Positions 1-10,021 of a stretch of DNA of 64,000 bases are shown in pieces. How positions within the stretch are numbered: position 1 is the first letter of the stretch; each line of letters starts with the position of its first letter. The position numbers were made by a program, and so were the translations under genes. Source of the stretch: Brachionus sp. 'Tiscar' (taxonomy: Eukaryota > Rotifera > Eurotatoria > Ploima > Brachionidae); assembly GCA_006352455.1 (NCBI GenBank), contig VANL01000118.1:1-64000 (forward strand). The letters are read 5' to 3'. The notes under the pieces are model-generated. The model did no database searches and was not told where the DNA came from. It worked only from the letters and a program-made list of their open reading frames with translations.

Positions 1-505
1 AAACTCAACTAACTCAATTTTATTATTTAATTTGAACAATTGGATCAAGTCTCCTCTCAATCTTCTCGTAGTTAGGTTCTTGTTTTTTTTAATAAATTAA
101 AATTTATTTTTTAAAGAAATAAACCAAAAATTTTAAATTTATTTCACATTCTTGATAATTTAACAACTTAAAAATTAAAAAATTGGTTTTTGAAAAAGAA
201 TTTCATTAAAAAAGTCTTATAATGAAATAAATTTTAAGATTATTAGATATTGTTTTTATTTTTCCTAAAATATTTTTGAATCTGAATTAAGTTTTAATAA
301 ATTTTTTTTGAGAATTTTATATCTTTTTTAGAAAAAAAATGATAATTACCATGCTAATTCTTTTTAGAAAGACCTTTAACTATATAAAAATTTTATAAAT
401 AAACACTTTTGTTTTTTCCAAAATAAATGAATAATAATTATTTTAGAGTTTATTATTTAAAAATATAATTTTAATTTAAAATTTTATTAGCAAAAAACTA
501 AATAA
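1..505. other. AT-rich intergenic DNA downstream of kinase 1
   Basis: No coding exon is visible. A minus-strand AATAAA polyadenylation signal (TTTATT on the plus strand at 483-488) lies about 20 nt after the kinase stop codon and probably ends that transcript. The rest is low-complexity A/T sequence. Confidence 0.6.
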
Positions 506-1783
506 CTAACGCGTAATAAAAGGATGCATACATAGCATTGTTGCTCTAGGTCTAATTTTAAAATCTCTATAGTTAAAATTCATTAATTTAACATTGTTTA
601 AATTTAAATAAGTAAATTTTTACTTAACAAGACAATTTTGCATAAAATTATTAGCTTTTGATGATAAATTCTCTAAAGAAATTATTTTCGGCGATTGACA
701 AAGAGGAATTGGATTTTTCTTCGTTCCCAAAAAAGGTTCACCATTTGCCATTTCAAAAATCAACACTCCCAAGCTGTAAACATCAACGGTGGCATTATAC
801 TTATCAAAAGTCAATATTTCCGGAGCCTAAAATTTAATTTTAGTAATAGTTTAAGACTCTTTTTCTTGGTATACCATATATGCAATAGTACCGACAACGG
901 TCGATTGAGAATCGTTCTGGATAGTGTAAGCTGATGGATAGGCTTTTTTTGCCATGCCAAAATCAACTAGTTTGACTAGGGTTTCAGAAATAATCATAAC
1001 ATTAGTGCTTTTTATATCTCTTTAATTTTTTTCCAAAATGAAGTTTGAATTAATTAATTAATATTTTTTTTAAAATACCTGTGAATGATATTTTTTGAAT
1101 GAAGATAAGCAAGAGCATCAATCAATTGTCTACAATAGGTTTTAATACTTTGCTCTCCTAAAACTCCTTGGATTTTGATTATTTTTTCTAAATTAATTCC
1201 TTCAATATATTCCATTATTATGCTTATTGAACCTCTAAATGTGAACTCAACTCCCAAAAGTCTTAAATTAAAAAAATAATTAAGAAAATCTATTCTTCAA
1301 TCACTTAAAAAACACACCTGACTATATTTCTATGATTCAACTGATTTAATGATTCTAATTCTTCACTAAAAAGCAAATTTGAAATTACATTAAATGCAAG
1401 ATTCTTAGGTTCCTTTTTGTGCTTTACGGCGATCATTTCACCATTTTGATTCAGAGCGGAATATACCTTTTTATTTTCAGTATTGAAATAAAACAATAAG
1501 AGAAAAAAATTAAACTAAAACTTACAATTCCGAATGAGCCCTTTCCAATAATATCTATTTTTCGGTACTTTATTATTTTAGATTCATTAATTGAATTATA
1601 CTGTCCTTCCTAATAAAATATTTTTTTCAATTTATTTTTTATTTGATTGAAAAAATTTTTCATAATTTTAAATTCAAAAAAATTGAAAAAATTTTTCCAA
1701 GGTTCAAAAATGGTCTTTACATTTGGTAGTTTGCTAAAATACTTGTCTCTAATCTGATCGATAAAATTATATTTGGCCTGCAT
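506..1783 (-). CDS. MAP3K-like (STE11-type) protein kinase, copy 1
   Basis: Seven exons: 1783-1721, 1609-1526, 1466-1318, 1261-1079, 1019-875, 826-624 and 566-506, giving 295 residues. The product is almost only a kinase domain. It has the glycine loop GKGSFGIV (the final V is in exon 3), the ATP lysine in IAVK, the catalytic loop HRDIKSTNVM split by an intron, DFGMA, GTIAYMAPE split by an intron, and the subdomain XI arginine in IRPRATM, followed by HPFITR and the stop. All catalytic residues are present, so it is probably active. The GTxAYMAPE and VDVYSLGVLIFEM pattern fits the STE11/MAP3K group; that placement is family knowledge and no tree was built. No regulatory domain is seen, only about 40 residues before the glycine loop. 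The next gene upstream is a tandem paralogue with equal-length third and fourth kinase-domain exons. Confidence 0.86.
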
Positions 1784-2175
1784 AATTTAAAAAAGCCTAC
1801 ATAAACTTTTTTTAAAGCGAATATAAATTTTTATTTAACACCTGAAATAAAACCATTTAATAGCAAAATTTTTAAATAGATTTCGAAATCTTTAATTAGA
1901 ATATTGTTCCTATTTATATCGATTTAAAACCTAAAAACTAAGAATAGCTAAATTTTTGCTAAAAAAAAAGTGATTAGACAAGCTTTGACAAATTTATTGA
2001 ATTCTAAAATACGAAAAACAAACTCAAAATCTTCGTTTAACAAAATAACTCGTTTAATGAATGCATATTTTAAAATTGTTTCCATGAAGTATTGCTAAAC
2101 AATAAAGGTATTCTTCAATATAAATACAATCATTTTCATTTTTATTGTAAACATAATGGAATTTTTTTCCAAAAT
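1784..2175. other. intergenic spacer between tandem kinases
   Basis: About 390 bp of A/T-rich DNA separates the start of kinase 1 from the stop of kinase 2. It must hold the kinase 1 promoter and the kinase 2 3' end. No further coding exon or RNA gene is visible. Confidence 0.5.
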
Positions 2176-3745
2176 TCAAAACAAGCTTTTTGATTGACTA
2201 CTCTGTTTTTTGAAAAAACTTTGGCTTTTTTGACTCGGTATCACAACTGAACTAATAAATGGATGTTCCATCAATGTAGAAGCGTTTGGACGTCTATTTG
2301 CATCACTTTTTTTTTAATTTTATTTAATTTCTTTTTCAAAATTTTTTTAGCTAAAATTTTTTTACCGAATTAAACAATATTGCATAAAAGAATTTGCTAA
2401 AGAAGACAGAGCTGGTACATTAACTACTCCTCTGACTTGGGATAAAATTCTAAAAAAATCATTATTTCTGAAATAAGAAGTTAACCAAATTTTACATTGT
2501 TTCTGTCATATATTCATGGGCTACTCTAACAAAAGGATCTCCGTTTGCCATTTCATACTTAGAAAATATAAAAAAGCCATGAACAAAATTTCAATTTTGT
2601 AAGAAAGATTTACAATTAGAGCGCCTATACTAAATATATCAGCCTTTGAATTATAGCTCTGAAAATTGCGGACTTCAGGAGCCATAAATGGTATCTTGTA
2701 AATTAAATTAAAAAGTATAATAATAAACATAAATATATTTTTTTTTATTATATACCGTTCCGACCATAGTTGATGTTGACGTACTAAAGCCTATTTCATC
2801 GACATTTAGACGCTTAGCCATTCCAAAATCTATTAGCTTAATCCATGTATTTGAAACAACCATTATATTAGAGCTTTTGATATCTCTGGAAAAAAAAGTT
2901 AAAGATTTAATAACTAGCAATTTGTTATGATATATTAACCTATGCATGACAAATTTTGAATGCATATAAGCAATAGCAGACACTATTTGCTTGGTAAACA
3001 GCTGTATCAGATTTTCATTCAAATTGTGATTTTTATAGATGAATTTGTCCATTGGCTCTCCAGGTATATGCTCCATGACTAGTGATACGACTTCATTCAA
3101 CTCGATCTCAACACCCAAAAGTCTTTGATCAATCATCAAAATTCTGCAATTATTTTACAATTATTTTCAATACCTTACTATGCAATTGTGCTTGAGATTG
3201 AACAAAGCTTCCAGCTCTCCCCGAAACAGCATATTCGACTTTTGCATTAAATTGTAGTCACTCAATTGCAATTTACATTTTACTGCGACTAGGTCATTTT
3301 TATTATTTTTGGCTAGATAAACCTTTTTATTGAAATTATGATTAATTTTTTATTAGGAAGCCAAAAAAAATAAATATGTTTTTTAATACAATTCCAAACG
3401 AGCCTTGTCCCAGTACGCTGTATGCTGTGTATGATAACGCTTCTCTGTTTTTGTTCTTATAAGTTCCTTGCTTAACCAAATTAGAAAGAAAATAATTTTA
3501 TTTTATGTAAGTTAAAAATACTCGATAAATTATCTGAGGGTTTAGGTAAAAATTATTGAAAAAAGTTTCATCGAAATCAAAGTAAAAATTGGAATAAGTG
3601 CTGTCACGTTTGTTTCGAGTATTGCATGCTTCTCCACAATTTTTCGGACCCTTATAAATCTTAAAGTGTTAAAATCTAGATAATGTAAAATTAAATGGAA
3701 TATTTTGTCTACTTTATCGAAATATTTCAATGGAGCGACACCCAT
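2176..3745 (-). CDS. MAP3K-like (STE11-type) protein kinase, copy 2
   Basis: Kinase core exons: 3470-3390, 3322-3174, 3122-2940, 2885-2756, 2694-2614, 2557-2496, 2467-2366 and 2305-2176. Two likely 5' exons (3745-3713 and 3650-3522) join in phase, giving about 359 residues. Visible motifs are GQGSFGIV, the VAVK lysine, HRDIKSSNIM, DFGMAKR, FMAPEV and RRPNASTLMEHPFI, so the fold and catalytic residues look complete. The exon ending in IVR (149 nt) and the next (183 nt) have the same lengths and phases as in the downstream neighbour, which shows tandem duplication. The C-lobe carries extra introns. The 51-nt intron 3173-3123 was placed by comparison with the paralogue. The 5' exons are less certain: they are a short Met exon and a Cys/Asn-rich exon with no known domain. 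A start inside the core is not excluded. Confidence 0.78.
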
Positions 3746-5223
3746 TTGTTTTTGAAATTATTTGAAATGTTTGACGATTTTATTTTTCAAAGTAAAAATA
3801 AAATACAATCAAAATTCAAATTTTTCTTACGAGTAAATATTTTAGGCAATTTATAAATGATAGTCATATTTGGTTTATGTTGTGGCTAGCAAATAAATAA
3901 ATTCTAATTTAAGCAAAATGTAGCTTGCAATTAGTATAATTTAGAAAAAGGTAGTGGGAGAAAGCTTTGCATGGATAATTTCAGGTCGATTGAATTTTAA
4001 CGCAAAACAATTTAAAATTTACAATAAAGATAACTAGAAAACATCGTCAATTCATGACAATTTAAATTAGTTTCAAAGTCCATATGATCTTATAGAAAAA
4101 TTTGGGCTAATAATTTTATGTTTATAAAAAATTATATAAAATTTATTTTTCTTTTGATAAATTAGAAAATTTTCAAAAAATCTTTTATAAAAAAAAAACG
4201 TCACTCTAAAATATTAAATTATTAATGCATTTAAATAATATTTTTATATTTTTCAAAATAAGCTCAATATTAACCATCATTCACAATTTCAAAAATTTGA
4301 ATTTCAGTATATTTCGAAGCACACATCAAAAAATTGATAAATTTAGGTTCTTTATTAAAAATTTAATTAAATATAAAATTCCTTGCTACCGAATAAAATT
4401 GATTTTTTAATGTAATAATACATTAAATAAAAGTCACTATGAATTGTTTAAAATATGATTTAGTTTAAATTTTTACCAATTTTATTTTAATTCATTTGAT
4501 ATAATGTTAGCTTAATATTTTTAAATTTAGCTTCTTAATTGAATCATTTTAAAAGTTCAGTAAGTTCAAAACTTAAGAAATGGATGTCCAAAAGTGCTTG
4601 TCCAAATTTCGAAAAAAATGTAATCTGATAAACAAAAAATTATGAAAATATTTCAAGCTAATATACACTATTTATCTTAAATTTTAGACAAGTATTTTTG
4701 GGTACCCTATTTAAAACAAAAAGAAGAAAGTAAAGAAGGAATATCTTTAATAAATAAAGCTTTTAAAGAGCATTTGGTGTACAAAACTTATGTGTTCGTT
4801 TTCATTTAACTTAGATGTTCTACAGTTTAAAAATTATTTAATTAAATAAATTGAACATATTATTATTTAAATATTTATTGAATTAGATAAAAATTTAATT
4901 TCAAAGTATTTTTTTATATTTTTAATTTTTTTCTAAATAATTGTGTTATTTTGACTGCATGTTTAAGTGAGTAATAAATTTAGTTAAAGGACAAGTTTTG
5001 TTGAATTCTTTGAGATACACTTGATTTTTTTATTTTTAAATTAAAAGAAAAAATTTAATTCTAGTCAAAAATATATTTGTGAAAAATAATATGAAAATTT
5101 TTACCATAACAACAAATGAAAATAAATCAGCAATATATTCTAATTTAACTTTTTTTAGAGACATTTAGTTTTTATTTAGTTAGAATTGTAGTAATATTTT
5201 TATTAACTTTATTTATATAGAAA
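3746..5223. other. intergenic region, no gene seen
   Basis: A/T-rich DNA between the divergently transcribed kinase 2 and the NUDT9-like gene. Short open frames here are compositionally random (Ile/Phe/Lys/Asn). A pyrimidine-rich tract ending in TAG sits just before the ATG at 5224 and could be a splice acceptor. Confidence 0.5.
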
Positions 5224-5979
5224 ATGACAGAAAAGCCATTTGCTATGATAAATAAGATGTCACCAAATTTTAAGCCATGTCAAGACCAAAATAAATTAAT
5301 TGAGGATAAGAAAGTAATTGCTCATTTAACTCTTCCTTGTCACTTACTTGACGTTAACTTATTCTCTTCTAAAAAATCAATGATCCATGAAAACAAGGAA
5401 TTGCTAGAAATTAAGAAACCAACTTCGACTGATCTTTTACAAAAATATGCAATGACTTTGATAACGAAGTTTAAATGGCAAAAAAATGAGGGAAATTGTG
5501 ATGAATTAATGATAAGTAAAGAAAATAAGCCTTTTGTTGAAATTCTTGCATTTAAAAAACACTCATCTGACAAGTATTGGATGATTCCCAGTGGTCACTC
5601 TAAATTAAATAATCAAAAAATTTTTAATGGCAAATCAATCGAAAAAAAATGTCCAAAAAAACAAGACTTGTTAAATGAAAAATATAATATGGTAAATGAT
5701 CTTTATAAAAAAATATTCATCAACTCAAAAATAATCTATAAAGGATATTTGAACGATGGAAAAAAGAAAGAAAATTCTTTAATTGAAGTAATTGCTGAGA
5801 ACTGTCATCATTTCAATGATCAAATCGTAGTTTTGATTGAGCAGGTTTTTCAACAAGATTTTTCTTCAATAAATTATTGCTTGAAATGGGTGGATATATA
5901 CGAACAAAATTTTTATCCTCCGCATAGATACATATTGAAAAAATGTGCCAAATTTTTAAATGCAGAATGGATTGATTAA
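5224..5979 (+). CDS. NUDT9-like protein with eroded Nudix box
   Basis: A single-exon gene of 251 residues. It matches the NUDT9 / TRPM2-NUDT9H layout: an AMTLITKFKW strand, VEILAFKK, YWMIPSGH (residues about 118-125, where NUDT9 has WALPGGM), IYKGYLNDG, LIEVIAE, then a C-terminal LKWVDI and PPHRYILKKCAKFL. NUDT9 enzymes cleave ADP-ribose to AMP and ribose-5-phosphate. Here the Nudix signature GX5EX7REUXEEXGU is unrecognisable: the second glycine of the loop is followed by HSK, and the helix with the catalytic glutamates is replaced by a region around residues 152-166 reading YNMVNDLYKKIF. Hydrolysis is therefore unlikely; ADP-ribose binding, or no enzymatic role, is inference. No signal peptide is obvious. 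It is intronless, so a retrocopy origin is possible. An AATAAA signal lies at about 6029. Confidence 0.75.
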   Translation: MTEKPFAMINKMSPNFKPCQDQNKLIEDKKVIAHLTLPCHLLDVNLFSSKKSMIHENKELLEIKKPTSTDLLQKYAMTLITKFKWQKNEGNCDELMISKENKPFVEILAFKKHSSDKYWMIPSGHSKLNNQKIFNGKSIEKKCPKKQDLLNEKYNMVNDLYKKIFINSKIIYKGYLNDGKKKENSLIEVIAENCHHFNDQIVVLIEQVFQQDFSSINYCLKWVDIYEQNFYPPHRYILKKCAKFLNAEWID

Positions 5980-6357
5980 TTATTTATATTTTGTTAATGA
6001 TCTATTTATTTTAAAAATGTTTTTAGTAAATAAATTTTAAATGTATAAAAATCAATAATTAAAATATCAAATCGGATTAGTTTTGAATGAAAAAGCAATG
6101 CAAACCTATTTATGCTTTAAAAGCAATTTTCAAATCTATTATATTTTATACCTAACAGTATAAATTTTTTAAACTGAAAAAAAATTCAACAAGAAGTTTC
6201 TTTCAAATTATGTTAATTTGAATAAATATTTGTTTAAACAAATCTAGATCTTGTTATTTTAGCTTTAAATTTTTAAAGATAAAACACATTTTATAAATTT
6301 TTTTTTATTAAATTTATTAATGAAAATATGATTTTGTTTTAAAATAATTATTTTTTT
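5980..6357. other. short intergenic spacer
   Basis: A/T-rich, containing the polyadenylation signal of the upstream gene near 6029 and a T-run just before the next ATG. Nothing else is visible. Confidence 0.5.
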
Positions 6358-6924
6358 TTGAAAATGATTTTTTTGATTATACGAATGATTTTAATCGTTG
6401 CCAATGTCGAAGGTCAAGAGATTCGTTTGGATCAAAGCAAATCTGTCGACTTTAAATGCAATGACCATCTAGACAGACTTTGGCTTCACATTTCTTTTGA
6501 TAACAAGAGTACAATGTTTGAGAAGAATGAAGAAATAATAGTTCATTATAAATATCAACCTTGTTTCGAGTCAAATAATTGCAATCAGAAGCATTTGACT
6601 AAAATTAATTCAACCACTAGTATCCTTAAATTAATCATTAATTCAGCTTATTCGTACAAATTAGAGTTGAGTTCTTATCAAAAATTAAACAGCACCTCTA
6701 ACATTAATATATGTGAAAGCACTGATTTCTATCAATTTATTGAATGTGGCCAATATAGTTTGAATATTGTTTCGAATTCAAGTTGTACAATTAGCTTTAT
6801 TAGTAATGAAATGGAATTCTCAACTGTGAAATATGTTTATCTTTTTTTTGGACTTTCTCTTTCTTTAGTTGTAATGGCAAAATTAATTAAAGTAACTTTT
6901 TTTAGATATCAACTTATAAAATAG
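6358..6924 (+). CDS. HGSNAT luminal-domain-only membrane protein
   Basis: Intronless, 188 residues. An N-terminal hydrophobic segment (about residues 1-17) looks like a signal peptide. A lumenal domain with six cysteines and several N-glycosylation sequons follows, then one membrane helix (about 158-180) and a very short basic tail. It is not an ordinary orphan: its cysteines and the motif (F)IECGQYSLNI line up with FGECGIYSMNI and the cysteine pattern of the first 180 residues of the full heparan-alpha-glucosaminide N-acetyltransferase gene at 11779. It therefore corresponds to the beta-chain (luminal) part of HGSNAT plus its first helix, without the ten-helix acyltransferase body. No frame continues after the TAG. 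Its role is unknown; a partner or decoy of full-length HGSNAT is speculation. Confidence 0.7.
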   Translation: MKMIFLIIRMILIVANVEGQEIRLDQSKSVDFKCNDHLDRLWLHISFDNKSTMFEKNEEIIVHYKYQPCFESNNCNQKHLTKINSTTSILKLIINSAYSYKLELSSYQKLNSTSNINICESTDFYQFIECGQYSLNIVSNSSCTISFISNEMEFSTVKYVYLFFGLSLSLVVMAKLIKVTFFRYQLIK

Positions 6925-7600
6925 TTTAAATAAATTTTTCTTTATAATTCGAATTTGAAGTCATTTTATTAGAATTTAGCATAGCTTTTATTAAAACTTT
7001 CTGAAAAAACTAAAATAATATTGAATTTGGCATATTTTTATTGATATTCTTTATTTTAAATTTAAAATAACCGAAATTTTTTAGAATTCTTTAATTGAAA
7101 ATAAAATCAATAAAAAAACGACACTACTTAAAAAAATTAAGCATTGGCAAATTTGTTTCCCCAGATAATTGTTTTTTTCAATAACAAGATTTAAAATTTT
7201 GTTTAAAAAAATGAAATTTTTTTTTATTTCTGTTTAAAACAGAAAATTTATTTTTGTTGACTAAGAACTAAGTTTTAAATACAATTTAGTTTATCCTTAT
7301 TCTGATTACATAATTAGGTACTTCAAAAAGAAGAATTGAAAAGCACATTAATAGAAATTAAGTTCAATATTTTTTTTTTGATGTGCTTTAATTGAGTTAA
7401 TGTTATTTCTTATCTTTCAATTCAATTTAATCTCGTTTAGTTTATTCTAACATCGTTAGAAAATAATCTTCAGCAAAAAAAAAAAAGTTATCAAATATTT
7501 CTTTTAAAAATTGCATAACCTTTAAATATTAATGAAACAATTGCTTATCTTAATACTAATGTCTTAAAATTATCTCATTTGAATTTATACGATTAATAAA
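6925..7600. other. intergenic region, no gene seen
   Basis: A/T-rich spacer between two plus-strand genes. Poly-T and poly-A tracts occur, with no coding exon or recognisable repeat. Confidence 0.5.
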
Positions 7601-8218
7601 ATGTCTGAGAAATTTCTCTTCATTTTTTATTTGTATTTGCAAATTTTTCTATCTGGTGCCTACAATAGACCTAGGTACAGATACACGCCAAGAAGAGCCC
7701 GCTGGTTCAAATTCAACTTGACCTATTCAATGATGGGTTATGTTTCAGATAGAAATCAAACATCAGTTGAATCGGCCAGAAATGCGCTAAGAGCTGCTTT
7801 TGAAAATTGGGAATCAGCTTCATGTTTTGAATTTTTTGATGTGACGCCTTCTGTGACTGCAGATATAAAGATAAAATTTACAAATGACAAAAATGATCAC
7901 CTGGATTGTGATAGAAAATTTTATGGCACTGCAGCTCACGCATTTTTTAAATACCACAGAAAATATCCTGCTACTATCCATGTTAATAATGAAATATTTT
8001 GGATGGAGTCGAAAAGTCCTAGTGGCAGTATTTCATTGAAAACTGTTCTTCTACACGAAATTGGTCACATTCTCGGGCTATACCATTCGAAAGAAAAAGA
8101 TTCTGTAATGCATGAAGGAATATTTACAAATGTTATTAAAAACGTTACAGAAGATGATATAAGGGCTTTGGACTATATATATAAGAATCATTGTCGGAAA
8201 AAAATCAAAATTTCTTAA
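7601..8218 (+). CDS. minimal matrixin (matrix metalloproteinase)
   Basis: Intronless, 205 residues. A signal peptide (about residues 1-20, ending near LSGA) is followed directly by an MMP catalytic domain. The zinc-binding motif HEIGHILGLYH starts at His152, with Glu153 as catalytic base, and the Met-turn SVMHEG follows. Upstream, AAHAFFKY and ATIHVNNEIFW match the structural zinc and calcium strands of MMPs, and ALRAAFENWE is the helix A region. The usual prodomain with its PRCGxPD cysteine switch is absent, as are a hinge and hemopexin repeats; a short Arg/Tyr-rich stretch (RPRYRYTPRRAR) links the signal peptide to the catalytic domain and could hold a furin-like site. The family degrades extracellular matrix. 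Secretion without a cysteine switch would imply control by expression or inhibitors, which is inference. Confidence 0.85.
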   Translation: MSEKFLFIFYLYLQIFLSGAYNRPRYRYTPRRARWFKFNLTYSMMGYVSDRNQTSVESARNALRAAFENWESASCFEFFDVTPSVTADIKIKFTNDKNDHLDCDRKFYGTAAHAFFKYHRKYPATIHVNNEIFWMESKSPSGSISLKTVLLHEIGHILGLYHSKEKDSVMHEGIFTNVIKNVTEDDIRALDYIYKNHCRKKIKIS

Positions 8219-8579
8219 TTTTTTTTATCTAAAATGATGAAATACAGCTAAAAATAAATTTGCTTTTATGAAAAATAAAATAAAAGAAAATCAATTTTAA
8301 TATTATTTTATTTTTAGTGAATTCAATTTTTATTTTTCTTATTTTGTAATCTAAGCTCAGAGAGTCGATTTTATAATTTTATCTTAACTCAAATAATTAA
8401 TTAATTAATTAGTGCAATTTTTAAAAAAAAATAAATCTAATATGAAGAAAATGAATATCTTTATCTTTTATAGTTTTAACATTTTTAAATGTAAATAACA
8501 TATATGTTTTTCTTTATTCACTCCTTGTTGATCATCGATTAATTAATTTTAATTTTCACTCAAGTTTGTTTGTTTCTTC
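8219..8579. other. intergenic spacer
   Basis: A/T-rich 3' flank of the metalloproteinase gene, with an AAATAAAA-like signal near 8275. No gene is seen. Confidence 0.45.
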
Positions 8580-9430
8580 AGTGAGCTTTTTTCCATGTAA
8601 CTGCTGGTTGTATTACTTTACGCCACTCTTGATTAGTCCAGTTAAGGGCTCTTTTTATTGTAAGTGTTTCTTTCAATTTAAGTGAATTTCCAAGTCATAT
8701 ATTTTGGTACACTATTTAGTATACTTTGGATAATTTCATTAAGCTCATCCAATGACATTTATCGAGCCAACTCATAAGTTTTCACTGCAATTCAGACCAG
8801 GGCTGTTCGCAAGCTAATATATGATTTCAATATTTTGCTCTTGGAATAATTCCATCACAATTTTGGTATGGTAACAAGGGACACTGTCTTGTTGAAATAT
8901 GAAAGCATTATCTTCTTTCAATAAATTCATTTGTAGAAGTAAGGTATTTCCTAAAATATCAACATACTTATGAGAATTAAGCTTTCCGTTAAATAAAGAA
9001 AAATTCATAGACTAACGTATAAAGTAATTCATAAAGAACTAAATCCAATGGAACCACTTCCTTGCTTTGTTCATTTAATTATGCTTCATTCTACTTCTTT
9101 TATGACATTCTACTTTCTTCTATTGTCTCCTTGAATATTGATTTCGTCACTTAACATTATCTTATCCATTTAGTCATGATTTCACATTGAGACAGAAATT
9201 TTTTCTAGCCTTTTTTGAGATTTCGTTTATCTTGGTTCTCGAATACCATATTTCCATTTGATTATATGGATCAATAATAGTCTTTATGCATGATCTGGAC
9301 CTTTTAAGAACATTCCCTATTTTGGAACATGATTTTCAATTTTTCAAAGAATAACAGCTCTTTTTATGTCTTTACTAATAAGACAACATTTGGAAGTTTG
9401 AATTTGTATTTTGGTTTCAAAAGCCATTTG
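8580..9430 (-). mobile_element. decayed Tc1/mariner-type transposon
   Basis: Minus-strand reading gives scattered pieces of a Tc1-like transposase in more than one frame. They include the motif FQQDSVPCYHTK with the downstream EQNIEI (8814-9008), LNGKLNSHKYVDILGN before it, and a C-terminal TNQEWRKVIQPAV-like piece near 8600-8650. Many stops and frame changes show it is dead. The D-x-D catalytic layout cannot be rebuilt with confidence, and no clean terminal inverted repeats or TA duplication were found. FQQD.APCH is a hallmark of Tc1/mariner DDE transposases. Confidence 0.72.
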
Positions 9431-10021
9431 ATTTGCTCTAGAATTTTATTAAGAGGTTAATTTATAATTATTTTTATAATTGGATGCCAAACAAAGCATT
9501 ATTTTTAAAAAATAAGAAAAGCTTTAACCGTTTCTTTACTTATTCACAATTAAAAAAATCAAAAAATTTACAATTATTTTATATTTCTACAAAAAACAGG
9601 TAAAAATTAAAATAAAAATTGAATAAATTGTCATTTCAACCCAGGTTTTATTCTAAGCGAACAAAAAATTGCCTGAGAACTACATTTCTATCTAATTCTA
9701 CTTCATTTCAATGTGAAAATAACAGCAAAAATATCAGTCATTTTTTAACTTTTTCACAATAATGATCAGATTTTTGGATAAAAGTTTTTTACTAAGTTAA
9801 TTAATTTAAAATATTAAGAAATTTTTTTAATAGACCTATAAAATGCTATAATTATCTTAAAGTAACCTTACCTTATTTTTAGGTTATTTTATTACTACGA
9901 TCCTGAAAATTAATTACTTTTCAAGTAATAAAATTTGTTTTATTTCAATCAATAAATTTTTGGTTTTATTTTCAAGTATAATTGTTTCAATTTTGTTAAT
10001 TTGTTGGCGACAAATAAAAAC
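9431..10021. other. A/T-rich non-coding stretch
   Basis: No supported gene. It lies between the Tc1 relic and a terminal-repeat-like sequence and may be old transposon sequence. Confidence 0.4.

Noticed and set aside
3611..3745. Frizzled-like linker cysteine motif (NCGEAC) in the 5' exon of kinase 2
   Set aside because: Two cysteines with similar spacing are not enough; no seven-helix region follows, and the segment splices in phase to a kinase.
4225..4410. Short plus-strand open frame rich in Ile, Phe, Asn and Lys
   Set aside because: The composition is what random A/T-rich DNA gives; there is no motif, homologue pattern or splice context.
8814..9008. Apparent 64-codon minus-strand gene
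   Set aside because: It is only one open piece of the decayed Tc1-like transposase and is reported as part of that element.
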